Of a stretch of DNA of 7,702 nucleotides, positions 1 to 6,886 are shown in pieces. The notes beneath the pieces are model-generated. The model was not told where the DNA came from. It worked only from the letters and a program-made list of their open reading frames with translations, and did not search any database. How positions within the stretch are numbered: position 1 is the stretch's first letter; each line of letters begins with the position of its first letter. The position numbers were made by a program, and so were the translations under genes. Source of the stretch: Bacteroidales bacterium UBA3816. Lineage in GTDB: Bacteria; Bacteroidota; Bacteroidia; Bacteroidales; P3. The DNA is taken from positions 1-7,702 of the forward strand of contig DFDY01000127.1 of the NCBI GenBank assembly GCA_002368955.1, written 5' to 3'.

Positions 1-596
1 AACATGAGGTTGAACTGGCGCACGTCGGTCCAGTTGCGGGTGCCGCTGATGGGGTCGACAATTTGCAGGTCGAGGATGAGCTGTTTGAGGCCTGCCAGGT
101 CGTTAGCGTTCATGCACTCGGCATACTTGTCGCGGATTTCGTCTATCTGCTTTTGGTGTTCAAGTACGCGGGGATTGGTGGTGACGAACTGCTCGCGGTT
201 GAAGGCATCGCCAAAGCGCTTGGCGGCCTTGGCACATTCTTTATTTATCTTGTCTTCGATTTTGGCGATATGGTCTTCAATGAGGACATCGGCACGGTAG
301 CGCTTTTTTGAGTCTTTGTTGTCGATGAGGGGGTCGTTGAAGGCATCGACGTGGCCGGAGGCTTTCCATATCTTGGGATGCATGAAGATGGCGGAATCGA
401 TGCCGACGATGTTTTCGTGATATTGCACCATGGCACGCCACCAGTACTGCTTGATGTTGTTTTTGAGCTCGGTGCCCAATTGGCCGTAGTCGTAGACGGC
501 GGCCAACCCATCGTAGATTTCACTGGACGGGAAAATGAAGCCATACTCTTTGGCGTGGGAGACTACTTTTTTGAAAAATTCTTCTTGGTTTGCCAT
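1..596 (-). CDS. glyQS: Glycine--tRNA ligase, N-terminal 198 residues (cut by the window edge)
   Basis: Class II aminoacyl-tRNA synthetase that charges tRNA-Gly with glycine in the cytoplasm. The minus frame starting at ATG 596-594 is open to the left edge and encodes 198 residues. It begins MANQEEFFKKVVSHAKEYGF and continues with FPSSEIYDGLAAVYDYG (about 22-38), the catalytic-core segment ENIVGIDSAIFMHPKIWKAS (61-80), GHVDAFNDPLIDNKDSKKRY (81-100) and GTRNWTDVRQFNLM at the edge (185-198). This is the homodimeric, eukaryote-like GlyRS of Bacteroidetes, usually a little over 500 residues, so more than half the protein lies outside the window. It is not the alpha2beta2 GlyQ/GlyS type. It follows the porin gene with a 41-bp gap and no visible promoter or terminator, so it is probably the distal gene of the panD-led unit. 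No Shine-Dalgarno is visible, as is usual in this phylum. Confidence 0.95.
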   Translation of the reverse strand, partial: MANQEEFFKKVVSHAKEYGFIFPSSEIYDGLAAVYDYGQLGTELKNNIKQYWWRAMVQYHENIVGIDSAIFMHPKIWKASGHVDAFNDPLIDNKDSKKRYRADVLIEDHIAKIEDKINKECAKAAKRFGDAFNREQFVTTNPRVLEHQKQIDEIRDKYAECMNANDLAGLKQLILDLQIVDPISGTRNWTDVRQFNLM

Positions 597-637
597 TGTT
601 TTCTGTTTATGATTGGGGGATAGGTATGTTGTTGCGT

Positions 638-2818
638 TTAGTCGAAAAATTTCCACGTGAGGCCGTAGAAGAGGCCGAATTGCTGCGCGGGGTAGTTGGG
701 GAGGATGCAGTAGGCTTGCTGTTCAAGGAAGGTGTTGACATGGCCGGCCTTGACATAGATGGTGGCGCGCTTGATTTGCAGGTTGAGGAAGGCGTCGGCC
801 CATAGGTAGCCGCCTACTTGTTCGTCGTTCTGGCGGTAGAAGATGCCCAGGGTGGGGTCGTAGGCATCGGCATAGAAGCGGGTGTGGTAGCGGAGGTCGA
901 CGCCTATCTGCACCCGCAGGGCGTCGTTGAAGACTTTGAAGTCGGTATAGAGGGAGTTTTTGCTGGCGAAGAGGGGGACGCGTATTTGGTCTTGGTCGCT
1001 GCTGTACTGCAGGTGCTGCTGCATGTCGTAGTGGAGCCAGGGGAGGAGCTTGAGATATAGGTTGACGCGCCCTTGCAGCAGTAGGGCGCTGGAGGCGGAC
1101 TGGGCGGATTGGAAGGCAGTGGCACCGCCGCCGAGGTCGACCTCTTCAAACCAGACGTTGTGGCTGATGTGGTTGGCGGAGAGGTGGATGTCGAGCAGGC
1201 CCTCGTGGTGGTAGTCGGCTTCTAGTTTGCGCACGCACACGGACTTCAGGTTGTCGTCGGTGGGGTTGGACAACAGGAGGCTCTGGGCAGTGTAGATGAG
1301 CTCTGGACGGTGGGCTTTGACCACGGCGCGGAGGCTGAGGCTGCGGGCGGAGTGGCCCACAGTGTCGCGGAAGGGGAAGAGGAGGTGGGCGTCGAGGTTG
1401 TATTCGGAGAGGTTGGGTGCGGCCTGGCCAGAGACGCTGAGTTCGGCGGCAGGCCAAGGGCTGATTTCTACCCGCGCAAAGGGGTAGAGGACCGCTCGGC
1501 GCAGGAGTGTGTCGCTGTAGAGGGCTGGGTTGAGGCGCAGCCAGGAGAGCTGCGGACGGAGGCCGCCATAGAGCTTGAGGGCATTGCGCCATCGGTGGTC
1601 CATATAGGCATCGTTGGTCCAGAAGAGTGAGGCAGAGAGGCGGTTGTAGAGAGAGGAGTCGGCCGTGGCATAGCGGTATTTCTGTCGGTCCCATTGCAGC
1701 TCCAGAGCAAAGACACCGGTGTTGTAGATGTGGGGGGTGTGAGGCTGGAGGGTGTCGTAGCCGACAATGGAGTCAACCAGCTCGTAGCGCACGGTGTAGA
1801 CGGTGGAGTCGAGCATGAGGGAGTCGAGGGTGACACTATCGAAATAGGGCACCTGCACGATGGTGGAGTCGGTGAGGGTGTCGACGAATTGCTCTTTGAT
1901 GGGGCGGTACCACTCAAATTGACGCACGGTGTTGAACGACTGGCGGGCAAAGAGGGTGATGTCGTTGTTCCAACTGATGCCGTTGGTGCTCACGACGGGG
2001 ATGCCGGTGGTGCTGCGGAAGGTTTTGTCGTAGTATGCGGCAGGGGAAGCGAGACCGCCGTTTTCGCCTACCACCATGCGCTGCCAGATGGCTCCGGCGG
2101 AGAGCTGGTAGCGGGCATCGGAGGAATAATAGTTGGTGTTGAAGTCGAAGATGTGGTCGGTGGCAGAGCTGTTGGAGAAGGCTCCTTCGGGGTTGAGCAG
2201 GTGGTAGTCAAGGGAATAGTTCCAGTGGCTGTTGATGTTCTGGGTGTGGGTGACATGCACTTGGTAGGACCGGTTGAGGGAGCTGTTGTAGGAGAGGACG
2301 GCAAAGGGATTCTTTACTTGGTAGAAGGTGATGTTGTCAGGTGTCTTGTAGTAGCCCGGGAAGAGGTTTTGCTTGTAGAGGAGGCCGGGAGTGAGGTCGA
2401 AGGAGGGGCAGAGGGAGTAGTGGGGATGGCCCAACTCGGAGACCGTGAGGAAGTAGTCGCCGTTGAAGGCATCCAGACAGTCGTGGAACTGGCTGCCGGT
2501 GAGGCTGAGGGTGGGGTGCTCGATGGCCATGATTTTCACCTGTCCCGCGGGCCTGTGAAACATGAAGACGGAGGCCTGCAGGATGCTGTCGGGGATGTCG
2601 ACGTGATATTCGATGCCCAGCATAGTGGACTGGGCGGAGGTGTCGGCAGAGGTGGTGCTGGTGTCGGGGGTGGAAGTGTTGGGCCTGGGATTGTTGCGAC
2701 CGGGCATCTGGTTGAGGGTGTTGGAGATATTGGGCAGATTGCTGATGTCCACCTGTCCCCACGAGAGGGTGGTGAGCATCAGCAGTGGCAGTAGCAGTAT
2801 GAGCCGTTTGAGATTCAA
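638..2818 (-). CDS. Putative outer-membrane beta-barrel porin (Porin_10-like family)
   Basis: A 726-residue secreted protein, most like the 'putative porin' family of Bacteroidetes (Porin_10); the substrate is unknown. Residues 1-21 form a clear signal peptide (MNLKR, a Leu-rich core, then SWG before Gln22). A low-complexity Asn/Pro/Ser/Thr linker spans about 36-64. The rest is rich in alternating aromatic/polar strands (for example FYQVKNPFAVLSYNSS, about 165-180), and the chain ends in YGLTWKFFD, with an aromatic at the penultimate position as in many outer-membrane barrels. The start codon is TTG (2818-2816). No ATG start is available: the in-frame codon nine bases upstream is the trxB stop, and the next Met (residue 14) would delete most of the signal peptide. 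The 9-bp spacing suggests translational coupling to trxB. Family assignment is by overall pattern, not by a domain search. Confidence 0.85.
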   Translation of the reverse strand: MNLKRLILLLPLLMLTTLSWGQVDISNLPNISNTLNQMPGRNNPRPNTSTPDTSTTSADTSAQSTMLGIEYHVDIPDSILQASVFMFHRPAGQVKIMAIEHPTLSLTGSQFHDCLDAFNGDYFLTVSELGHPHYSLCPSFDLTPGLLYKQNLFPGYYKTPDNITFYQVKNPFAVLSYNSSLNRSYQVHVTHTQNINSHWNYSLDYHLLNPEGAFSNSSATDHIFDFNTNYYSSDARYQLSAGAIWQRMVVGENGGLASPAAYYDKTFRSTTGIPVVSTNGISWNNDITLFARQSFNTVRQFEWYRPIKEQFVDTLTDSTIVQVPYFDSVTLDSLMLDSTVYTVRYELVDSIVGYDTLQPHTPHIYNTGVFALELQWDRQKYRYATADSSLYNRLSASLFWTNDAYMDHRWRNALKLYGGLRPQLSWLRLNPALYSDTLLRRAVLYPFARVEISPWPAAELSVSGQAAPNLSEYNLDAHLLFPFRDTVGHSARSLSLRAVVKAHRPELIYTAQSLLLSNPTDDNLKSVCVRKLEADYHHEGLLDIHLSANHISHNVWFEEVDLGGGATAFQSAQSASSALLLQGRVNLYLKLLPWLHYDMQQHLQYSSDQDQIRVPLFASKNSLYTDFKVFNDALRVQIGVDLRYHTRFYADAYDPTLGIFYRQNDEQVGGYLWADAFLNLQIKRATIYVKAGHVNTFLEQQAYCILPNYPAQQFGLFYGLTWKFFD

Positions 2819-2827
2819 GCGGTTTTT

Positions 2828-3760
2828 TTATTTGTTTTCTTGAAGGAAACGTTCCACGTCCATGGCGGCCACACAGCCTTTGCCGGCGGCCACGATGGCT
2901 TGGCGGTAGTGGGGGTCGCAGACGTCGCCGGCAGCAAAGACTCCGGGGATGTTGGTGGCGCTGCTGGGGTTGGCAACCTTGATGTAGCCCTGCTCGTCCA
3001 GCTCTATCTGGCCTTTGACGAAGTCGGTGTTGGGCTTGTGGCCGATGGCCACGAAGAAGCCCGCAATATCTATGTGGCGCATCTCGCCAGTCTTCAGGTT
3101 TTGGAGGTCGGCACCGGTGACCCCGTCGAGGTCGTTGCCACAGATTTCCTTGGTGGCGGAGTCCCAGATGACTTCAATCTTGGGGTTGGTGAGCACTCGG
3201 TGCTGCATGGACTTGGAGGCGCGCAACTCGTTGCGGCGATGGATGAGGTAGACTTTGCTGCAGAGGGTGGAGAGGTAGTTGGCCTCTTCGCAGGCGGTGT
3301 CGCCGCCGCCCACCACGGCCACTTCGAGGCCTTTGTAGAAATAGCCGTCGCAGGTGGCACAGGCACTGACTCCCTGGCCATAGAGTTTCTTTTCGCTGTC
3401 GAGTCCCAGCCAGCGGGCCGAGGCACCGGTGGCAATGATGACGGCCTCGGCTTCTATCTCGTTGTCGTGGTCGTCCACAAGGTGGAAGGGCCGCTTGGAG
3501 AAGTCGGCTTTGACAATGTAGCCCGCGCGGACGTCGGTGCCAAAACGTTGGGCCTGCTGTTTGAGCTGGGCCATCATTTCGGTGCCGGAGATTCCCTCGG
3601 GATAGCCGGGGAAGTTCTCAATTTCGGTGGTGATGGTGAGCTGACCTCCCGGCTGCATTCCTTCGTAAAGAACGGGTTTCAGGTCGGCACGGCCAGTATA
3701 GATACCTGCCGTGTATCCGGCAGGACCAGAGCCAATGATAAGACAACGTGTGTGTTCCAT
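2828..3760 (-). CDS. trxB: Thioredoxin-disulfide reductase
   Basis: NADPH-dependent flavoprotein that reduces thioredoxin in the cytoplasm. It has 310 residues, the usual length of low-molecular-weight TrxB. The N-terminal FAD-binding motif GSGPAGYTAGIYTGRA is at 10-25 and PGGQLTITTEIENFPGYP at 37-53. The redox-active CATC dithiol is at 134-137 (in SACATCDGYFYKG). The NADPH-binding GGGDTACEEA is at 151-160, followed by HRRNELRAS (174-182), and the C-terminal FAD motif GVFAAGDVCDPHYRQA is at 273-288. The start is ATG 3760-3758, with an A/G-rich AAGGAAAC just upstream. It lies 21 bp after the flippase-like gene and 9 bp before the porin gene, so it sits mid-operon. All key residues are present and nothing is odd about the gene. 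Confidence 0.97.
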   Translation of the reverse strand: MEHTRCLIIGSGPAGYTAGIYTGRADLKPVLYEGMQPGGQLTITTEIENFPGYPEGISGTEMMAQLKQQAQRFGTDVRAGYIVKADFSKRPFHLVDDHDNEIEAEAVIIATGASARWLGLDSEKKLYGQGVSACATCDGYFYKGLEVAVVGGGDTACEEANYLSTLCSKVYLIHRRNELRASKSMQHRVLTNPKIEVIWDSATKEICGNDLDGVTGADLQNLKTGEMRHIDIAGFFVAIGHKPNTDFVKGQIELDEQGYIKVANPSSATNIPGVFAAGDVCDPHYRQAIVAAGKGCVAAMDVERFLQENK

Positions 3761-3781
3761 ATTGTTTCCTTATATTAATTT

Positions 3782-4843
3782 CTAATTGTTTGATTCTTGA
3801 GGTGTGTTTTGGAGGCTGTTTTTCTTTTTGACCAAAGAGAAGTAGACCAGATAGGCCAGGCCCACAACGATGACTATGGCTTGCTGCGATGCCCACAGGA
3901 GCCAACCGGCGGCAAGGCCTACGGTTTGGCTGATGCCATAGAGGGCCAGGGCTTCCATGACCAATGCGGGATAGGCTCCGAGGCCACCTTGCGAGATGGT
4001 CATGCCGACGGAGCCGAAAAGATACACCACAAATGCGGCGCCAAAGCCCAGCCCGACGGTCTCGGGAAAGGCTCGGAGGATGAATAGCCCCCCGGCCAGA
4101 TAGAAAAGGTAGATGAGGATGCTGTGGACGATAAAGAGCACCACCGCGCGGGGCGAGAGGTGGAAAATGCTGCGGAGGCCGTCCAACCCGCCTTGGATGA
4201 TGTCGTCCACTTTGCGGAACAGTTTGAACCGAAGCAGCCGCTGGCGGAGTATTCGATAGAGGACCACAAAGAGGGCGATGACCACTACCAGCACGATGGC
4301 CACAGTGGCAAGGCCTGGCAGGCCTTGGCTCTTCTGCTGCAAGGCATCTACCAGCCATTCGCGGGCTTGTCCATACATGAACATCAAGCCAATCAGCACC
4401 ACCACACCGAAGGCCAGAATGTCGAAACAACGCTCGGTGACGACGGTGCCCAGAGATTTCTGCACGGGTATATTGTCCGAAGTGCGCAACAGGGCACAGC
4501 GGAGCACTTCGCCCAGACGGGGGAAGGCAAGGTTGGCCATATAGGTCACCACCACTGCCCCAAAGGTGTTGTTCAGCCCTGGCCGATAGCCCATGGGCTC
4601 ATAGAGCAGCCGCCACCGCAGGGCGCGAACAAAGTGGGCCAGCATCACACAGAGCATCACCATGGACACCCAAAGGTAGTTGGCGTGGGTGAAAGAGTCC
4701 CAGATGGCCTGCTTTTGCTCGGCATCCAGTTTCAGCAGAAACCAATAGATGAAGAAAAAGCCTATGCCCAGGAACACAATCAGCTTGACTATGTCGCCCA
4801 GCAGGCTTTTTTTTGTGCGGGTGTTTGTTGGGGTTTCTGCCAT
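3782..4843 (-). CDS. Flippase-like integral membrane protein (lysylphosphatidylglycerol synthase TM / UPF0104 family)
   Basis: Multi-pass inner-membrane protein of the LPG_synthase_TM (UPF0104, AglD-like) family, whose members are thought to move lipids or lipid-linked precursors; the substrate here is unknown. With the start chosen, it has 353 residues. Hydrophobic segments lie at about 18-37, 56-72, 94-107, 139-157, 178-197, 232-258, 265-285 and 307-337. Family-type motifs are HFVRALRWRLLYEPMGYRP (70-88), NLAFPRLGEVLRCALL (104-119), TERCFD (136-141) and QGGLGAYPALVMEALALYG (285-303). There is no C-terminal catalytic aminoacyl-transferase domain, so it is the TM-only form, not MprF. I chose the ATG at 4843-4841, which lies 8 bp after the panD stop. 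An in-frame ATG at 4897 would add 18 residues (PHGHLSPEQ...) and overlap the 3' end of panD. The start is less certain than the gene. Confidence 0.87.
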   Translation of the reverse strand: MAETPTNTRTKKSLLGDIVKLIVFLGIGFFFIYWFLLKLDAEQKQAIWDSFTHANYLWVSMVMLCVMLAHFVRALRWRLLYEPMGYRPGLNNTFGAVVVTYMANLAFPRLGEVLRCALLRTSDNIPVQKSLGTVVTERCFDILAFGVVVLIGLMFMYGQAREWLVDALQQKSQGLPGLATVAIVLVVVIALFVVLYRILRQRLLRFKLFRKVDDIIQGGLDGLRSIFHLSPRAVVLFIVHSILIYLFYLAGGLFILRAFPETVGLGFGAAFVVYLFGSVGMTISQGGLGAYPALVMEALALYGISQTVGLAAGWLLWASQQAIVIVVGLAYLVYFSLVKKKNSLQNTPQESNN

Positions 4844-4851
4844 GGGTGGGG

Positions 4852-5196
4852 TTACTGCAATTGGTTGTTCTGGGGAAAGATGACCGTGGGGTGCCATTGC
4901 TTGGCCTCTTCAAAGTCCATCAAGGCATAGGAGGCTATGATGATGAGCGACCCGACGGGGGCTTTGTGGGCGGCGGCTCCGTTCAGTCCGATGACTCCGG
5001 AACCGCGCTCGCCTTTGATGGCGTAGGTGTGGAACCGTTCGCCATTGGTGATATTGTATATATCTACTTGTTCGTTCTCTATGATGCCGGAAGCCTCCAT
5101 CAAGGCTTCGTCAATTGTGATGCTGCCGATGTAGTCGAGATTGGCTTCGGTAACTGTAACTCTATGTATTTTAGATTTTAAGATGCTAACCAGCAT
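4852..5196 (-). CDS. panD: Aspartate 1-decarboxylase (pyruvoyl-dependent)
   Basis: Converts L-aspartate to beta-alanine for pantothenate and coenzyme A synthesis. It is a cytoplasmic enzyme made as a proenzyme that cleaves itself between Gly24 and Ser25 to create the pyruvoyl group. With ATG 5196-5194 as start, the protein has 114 residues and all family landmarks fall at the standard numbers: Lys9, Tyr22, Gly24-Ser25 (YIGSITID), Arg54, Thr57, Tyr58, and Asn72 in LNGAAA (71-76). A longer in-frame reading from TTG at 5214 adds six residues, but that TTG is inside the predicted -7 promoter element and shifts the Gly-Ser site out of register, so I reject it. It is the first gene of the unit running through the flippase-like gene, trxB, porin and glyQS. 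The usual pathway partner panC is not in the window. Confidence 0.97.
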   Translation of the reverse strand: MLVSILKSKIHRVTVTEANLDYIGSITIDEALMEASGIIENEQVDIYNITNGERFHTYAIKGERGSGVIGLNGAAAHKAPVGSLIIIASYALMDFEEAKQWHPTVIFPQNNQLQ

Positions 5197-5211
5197 ATTA
5201 CAATTTTTTTG

Positions 5212-5219
5212 CAAAGATA
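5212..5219 (-). promoter_or_regulatory. Bacteroidetes-type -7 promoter element for panD and downstream genes
   Basis: On the minus strand this reads TATCTTTG, a full match to the Bacteroidetes sigma-ABfr -7 consensus TAnnTTTG. It is about 15 bp upstream of the panD ATG, which predicts a very short leader. The region where a -33 TTTG is expected is A/T-rich without a clear match, so the promoter rests on one element. It would drive panD, the flippase-like gene, trxB, the porin gene and glyQS, since no later gap is long enough for an obvious second promoter. Confidence 0.55.
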
Positions 5220-5244
5220 CGTTTTTATTTTAATATATTGCCTT

Positions 5245-5266
5245 TGATGCCGACGGTGGGGCATCA
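5245..5266. repeat. Inverted repeat over the stop codon of the tail-anchored protein gene
   Basis: Perfect 7-bp arms TGATGCC (5245-5251) and GGCATCA (5260-5266) flank an 8-nt loop. The arm at 5260-5266 includes the stop codon of the upstream gene. In the minus direction the hairpin is followed by A-rich sequence rather than a U-tract, so it is at best a weak terminator or a 3'-end stabilizing hairpin. It lies about 26 bp upstream of the panD -7 element and could instead be a protein-binding site. Confidence 0.4.
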
Positions 5267-5779
5267 GAAGGTAACAATGAGACTTATCAGGAGAAAGACG
5301 ATGAAGCAGTAAAGGATGATTTTGGTGCCAGAGATGGGCTTCATGTATTCGGAGTCGGAGATGTCGAACCGGCGTTTGATTTTGATTTGATGCTTGGCGG
5401 CGCGATACTTGTCGGCCAGCGTCTGGTCGTCGATTGCGGGCATTGGCTCCTTGTCGCTCTCGGACGTGGCCTTGGTGTCCACCCCACCCACAAAGCGGGG
5501 CTGATAATTGAACTTAGGCATCTCGCGCTTGCGGAAAAGGTCGCGCCAAGTGAGCTGGGTGGATTTGGCCCGCTCCTCTTTGTCCAGGTCTTTCAGGCGC
5601 TGCTCGAAATACTGTAGGTCTTCCTCACCGCCATTCTCGCTCTCCGCGGCGGCTTTCTGGCCCTCTTTTCGCTCCTGCTCGATGGCATATTTCTTTTTCA
5701 GTGCCTCCCATTTCTCCTTCTCGGGGTCGTAGAAACGGGGCTCATAGTGGAATCGGCGGGGCTTTTCGACTTCAAACAT
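5264..5779 (-). CDS. Predicted tail-anchored membrane protein of unknown function with a duplicated FxYxPRF motif
   Basis: I do not recognise a function for this 171-residue protein. It has a highly charged N-terminal region and one strongly hydrophobic C-terminal segment (about 152-171, ending at the stop codon) with no signal peptide. This predicts a tail-anchored inner-membrane protein whose bulk faces the cytoplasm. A motif occurs twice: FHYEPRF (10-16, in RRFHYEPRFYDPEKEKW) and FNYQPRF (90-96). Between them is a Lys/Glu-rich, probably helical or coiled stretch (about 18-75), and KIKRRFDISDSEYMKP (133-148) precedes the membrane segment. It lies 44 bp downstream of the 5-formyltetrahydrofolate cyclo-ligase gene and is the last gene of that unit. 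It resembles small conserved hypothetical proteins of Bacteroidales. The reading frame is convincing from its protein-like composition and clean tail anchor, but no role can be assigned. Confidence 0.78.
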   Translation of the reverse strand: MFEVEKPRRFHYEPRFYDPEKEKWEALKKKYAIEQERKEGQKAAAESENGGEEDLQYFEQRLKDLDKEERAKSTQLTWRDLFRKREMPKFNYQPRFVGGVDTKATSESDKEPMPAIDDQTLADKYRAAKHQIKIKRRFDISDSEYMKPISGTKIILYCFIVFLLISLIVTF

Positions 5780-5801
5780 GATAAGTTGTTTTTATGATTG
5801 A

Positions 5802-5817
5802 ATTACTGGATTACTGG
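5802..5817. repeat. Two tandem copies of ATTACTGG between genes
   Basis: Two perfect, directly adjacent 8-bp copies fill part of the 44-bp gap between the cyclo-ligase stop and the start of the next gene. This could be a chance or slippage product, or a small regulatory repeat. Nothing else in the gap is notable. Confidence 0.5.
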
Positions 5818-5823
5818 GTTTGA

Positions 5824-6360
5824 TTAAGGCTCTGTGAGGACCGCATCCATGGGCACATCGAAGTCCTCGGTGGGAACACGGTCGACCATCTGGAAGTTGA
5901 AGGCCACACCCACCTTGAAGGCGCGGGGGGTGCTTTTCAGCAAGCGGTCGTAGAAGCCACGTCCGCGGCCCATGCGGTTGCCAGTGCGGTCGAAGGCCAC
6001 GCCCGGCACTATTATCATCTCCACCCGCTCCAGGTCGGTGAATTCGGGTCCTGTGGGTTCGCCAATGCCAAACTGTTCGCCCTCCTTCAGGCACTCGGGA
6101 CCGGTGTACTGGCGCAGGCGCAGGTCGTCGCCGTCCACACAGGGCAGCAACAGGGTCTTCTCCTTATACCAGCGGTTGACAAAGTCGTGGGTTTGCACCT
6201 CGTCTTCCATTGACCAATAGAGCAGAACGGTCTGAGCCTCTTTGAATTGGGGCAGTGATTCCACCTGCTGCATGATGGGGGCCGACCGACTGCACTTTTC
6301 ACAAAAAGGGACGGCTTTTTTTGCCGCCCTTATCTGTTTGCGTAGTTCTTTCTTGTCCAT
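5824..6360 (-). CDS. 5-formyltetrahydrofolate cyclo-ligase
   Basis: ATP-dependent cytoplasmic enzyme (5,10-methenyltetrahydrofolate synthetase; YgfA/Fau in E. coli) that returns 5-formyltetrahydrofolate to the active one-carbon pool as 5,10-methenyltetrahydrofolate. It has 178 residues, within the usual family length. The N-terminus MDKKELRKQIRAAKK is the typical Lys/Arg-rich helix. LLYWSMEDEVQTHDF (46-60) is the family segment around the substrate region. The signature PGVAFDRTGNRMGRGRGFYD is complete at 119-138. The start is ATG 6360-6358. The frame stays open far upstream, but only because it runs out of frame through the preceding gene. It follows the DUF3127 gene by 34 bp and precedes the tail-anchored protein gene, so the three are probably co-transcribed. 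The link to those neighbours is not obvious. Confidence 0.95.
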   Translation of the reverse strand: MDKKELRKQIRAAKKAVPFCEKCSRSAPIMQQVESLPQFKEAQTVLLYWSMEDEVQTHDFVNRWYKEKTLLLPCVDGDDLRLRQYTGPECLKEGEQFGIGEPTGPEFTDLERVEMIIVPGVAFDRTGNRMGRGRGFYDRLLKSTPRAFKVGVAFNFQMVDRVPTEDFDVPMDAVLTEP

Positions 6361-6394
6361 AGAGGTTGTGCTTTGCTTCTTTGGGGCAAAACCG

Positions 6395-6847
6395 TTAGAA
6401 GGGCAGGTCTTCTTCGGGTTTGAGGGGCGATGCAAAAGGCTGGGTGCTGGCAGGAGCGGCCTGCTGGGGTTGCATGGGTGCGGCGGCAGGGGCCACAGGG
6501 GGTGCCATGGGGGCAGGGGCGGGTGCTGCTGCGGCTGGCCAGGCATAGCCAGTGGCCTGCGGGGGCATCTGGCCCGGCACATAGCTCTGTATGCGGGTGC
6601 AACGCAGGTCGGTAAACCAGCGGTCTTGATATTCACGTGACTCGGGGTTGAAAGAGACTATCACCGGACTGTTCAGCGGAATGCTGTTGACCATGGCCAG
6701 ACGTTCTTCGCCGAAAGTGATGAAAGCCACGGTGCGGGGATAGTCACCATCGGTTTCAATAACAAAGCCACCTTTAACCCAGGGACCGCGAGCACTTTCG
6801 CCACGTACTTCAGGCAAAATCTTAATTAACTTACCGGATATTTCCAT
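6395..6847 (-). CDS. DUF3127 protein with SSB-like acidic C-terminal tip
   Basis: A 150-residue protein of the DUF3127 family, which is common in Bacteroidetes and some phages and has a predicted OB-fold-like domain. The folded part is residues 1-90: MEISGKLIKILPEVRGES, then WVKGGFVIETDGDYPRTVAF, then NSPVIVSFNPESREYQDRWF and TDLRCTRIQSY. Residues 91-142 are a Pro/Ala/Gln/Met-rich flexible linker, and the chain ends in KPEEDLPF. This order (OB-like domain, disordered Pro/Gln-rich linker, acidic tip ending Pro-Phe) matches single-stranded DNA-binding protein SSB, whose tip DDDIPF recruits repair and replication proteins. I infer a nucleic-acid-binding role with SSB-like partner recruitment; the activity is not proven by the sequence. 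The ATG at 6847-6845 is preceded by a Bacteroidetes-type promoter and a leader hairpin. It is the first gene of its unit. Confidence 0.88.
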   Translation of the reverse strand: MEISGKLIKILPEVRGESARGPWVKGGFVIETDGDYPRTVAFITFGEERLAMVNSIPLNSPVIVSFNPESREYQDRWFTDLRCTRIQSYVPGQMPPQATGYAWPAAAAPAPAPMAPPVAPAAAPMQPQQAAPASTQPFASPLKPEEDLPF

Positions 6848-6886
6848 CTTATATCGTTTTTATTATTAATAATCAAAAAATTATCA

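Noticed and set aside
1146..1694. Open frame of 182 codons on the minus strand inside the porin gene
   Set aside because: Out of frame with the porin, with a Pro/Arg/Gln-rich product typical of shifted G+C-rich DNA. The porin frame is continuous across it, so there is no frameshift.
1694..2794. Open frame of 366 codons on the plus strand
   Set aside because: Fully antisense to the porin gene. Its product is Gly/Val/Glu repetitive, as expected from reading G+C-rich coding DNA backwards, and it has no recognisable domain.
2840..3778. Open frame of 312 codons on the plus strand
   Set aside because: Antisense to trxB over its whole length. TrxB has all family motifs, while the plus product is low-complexity Gly/Val/Ala without a domain.
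3618..4430. Open frame of 270 codons on the minus strand spanning the flippase-like gene and the 5' end of trxB
   Set aside because: It overlaps two well-supported genes in a different frame and its product is Arg/Pro/His rich with no domain.
6361..6636. N-terminal extension of the cyclo-ligase frame
   Set aside because: The extension reads through the DUF3127 gene in another frame and has Pro-rich non-domain sequence. The family's normal N-terminus begins at ATG 6360.
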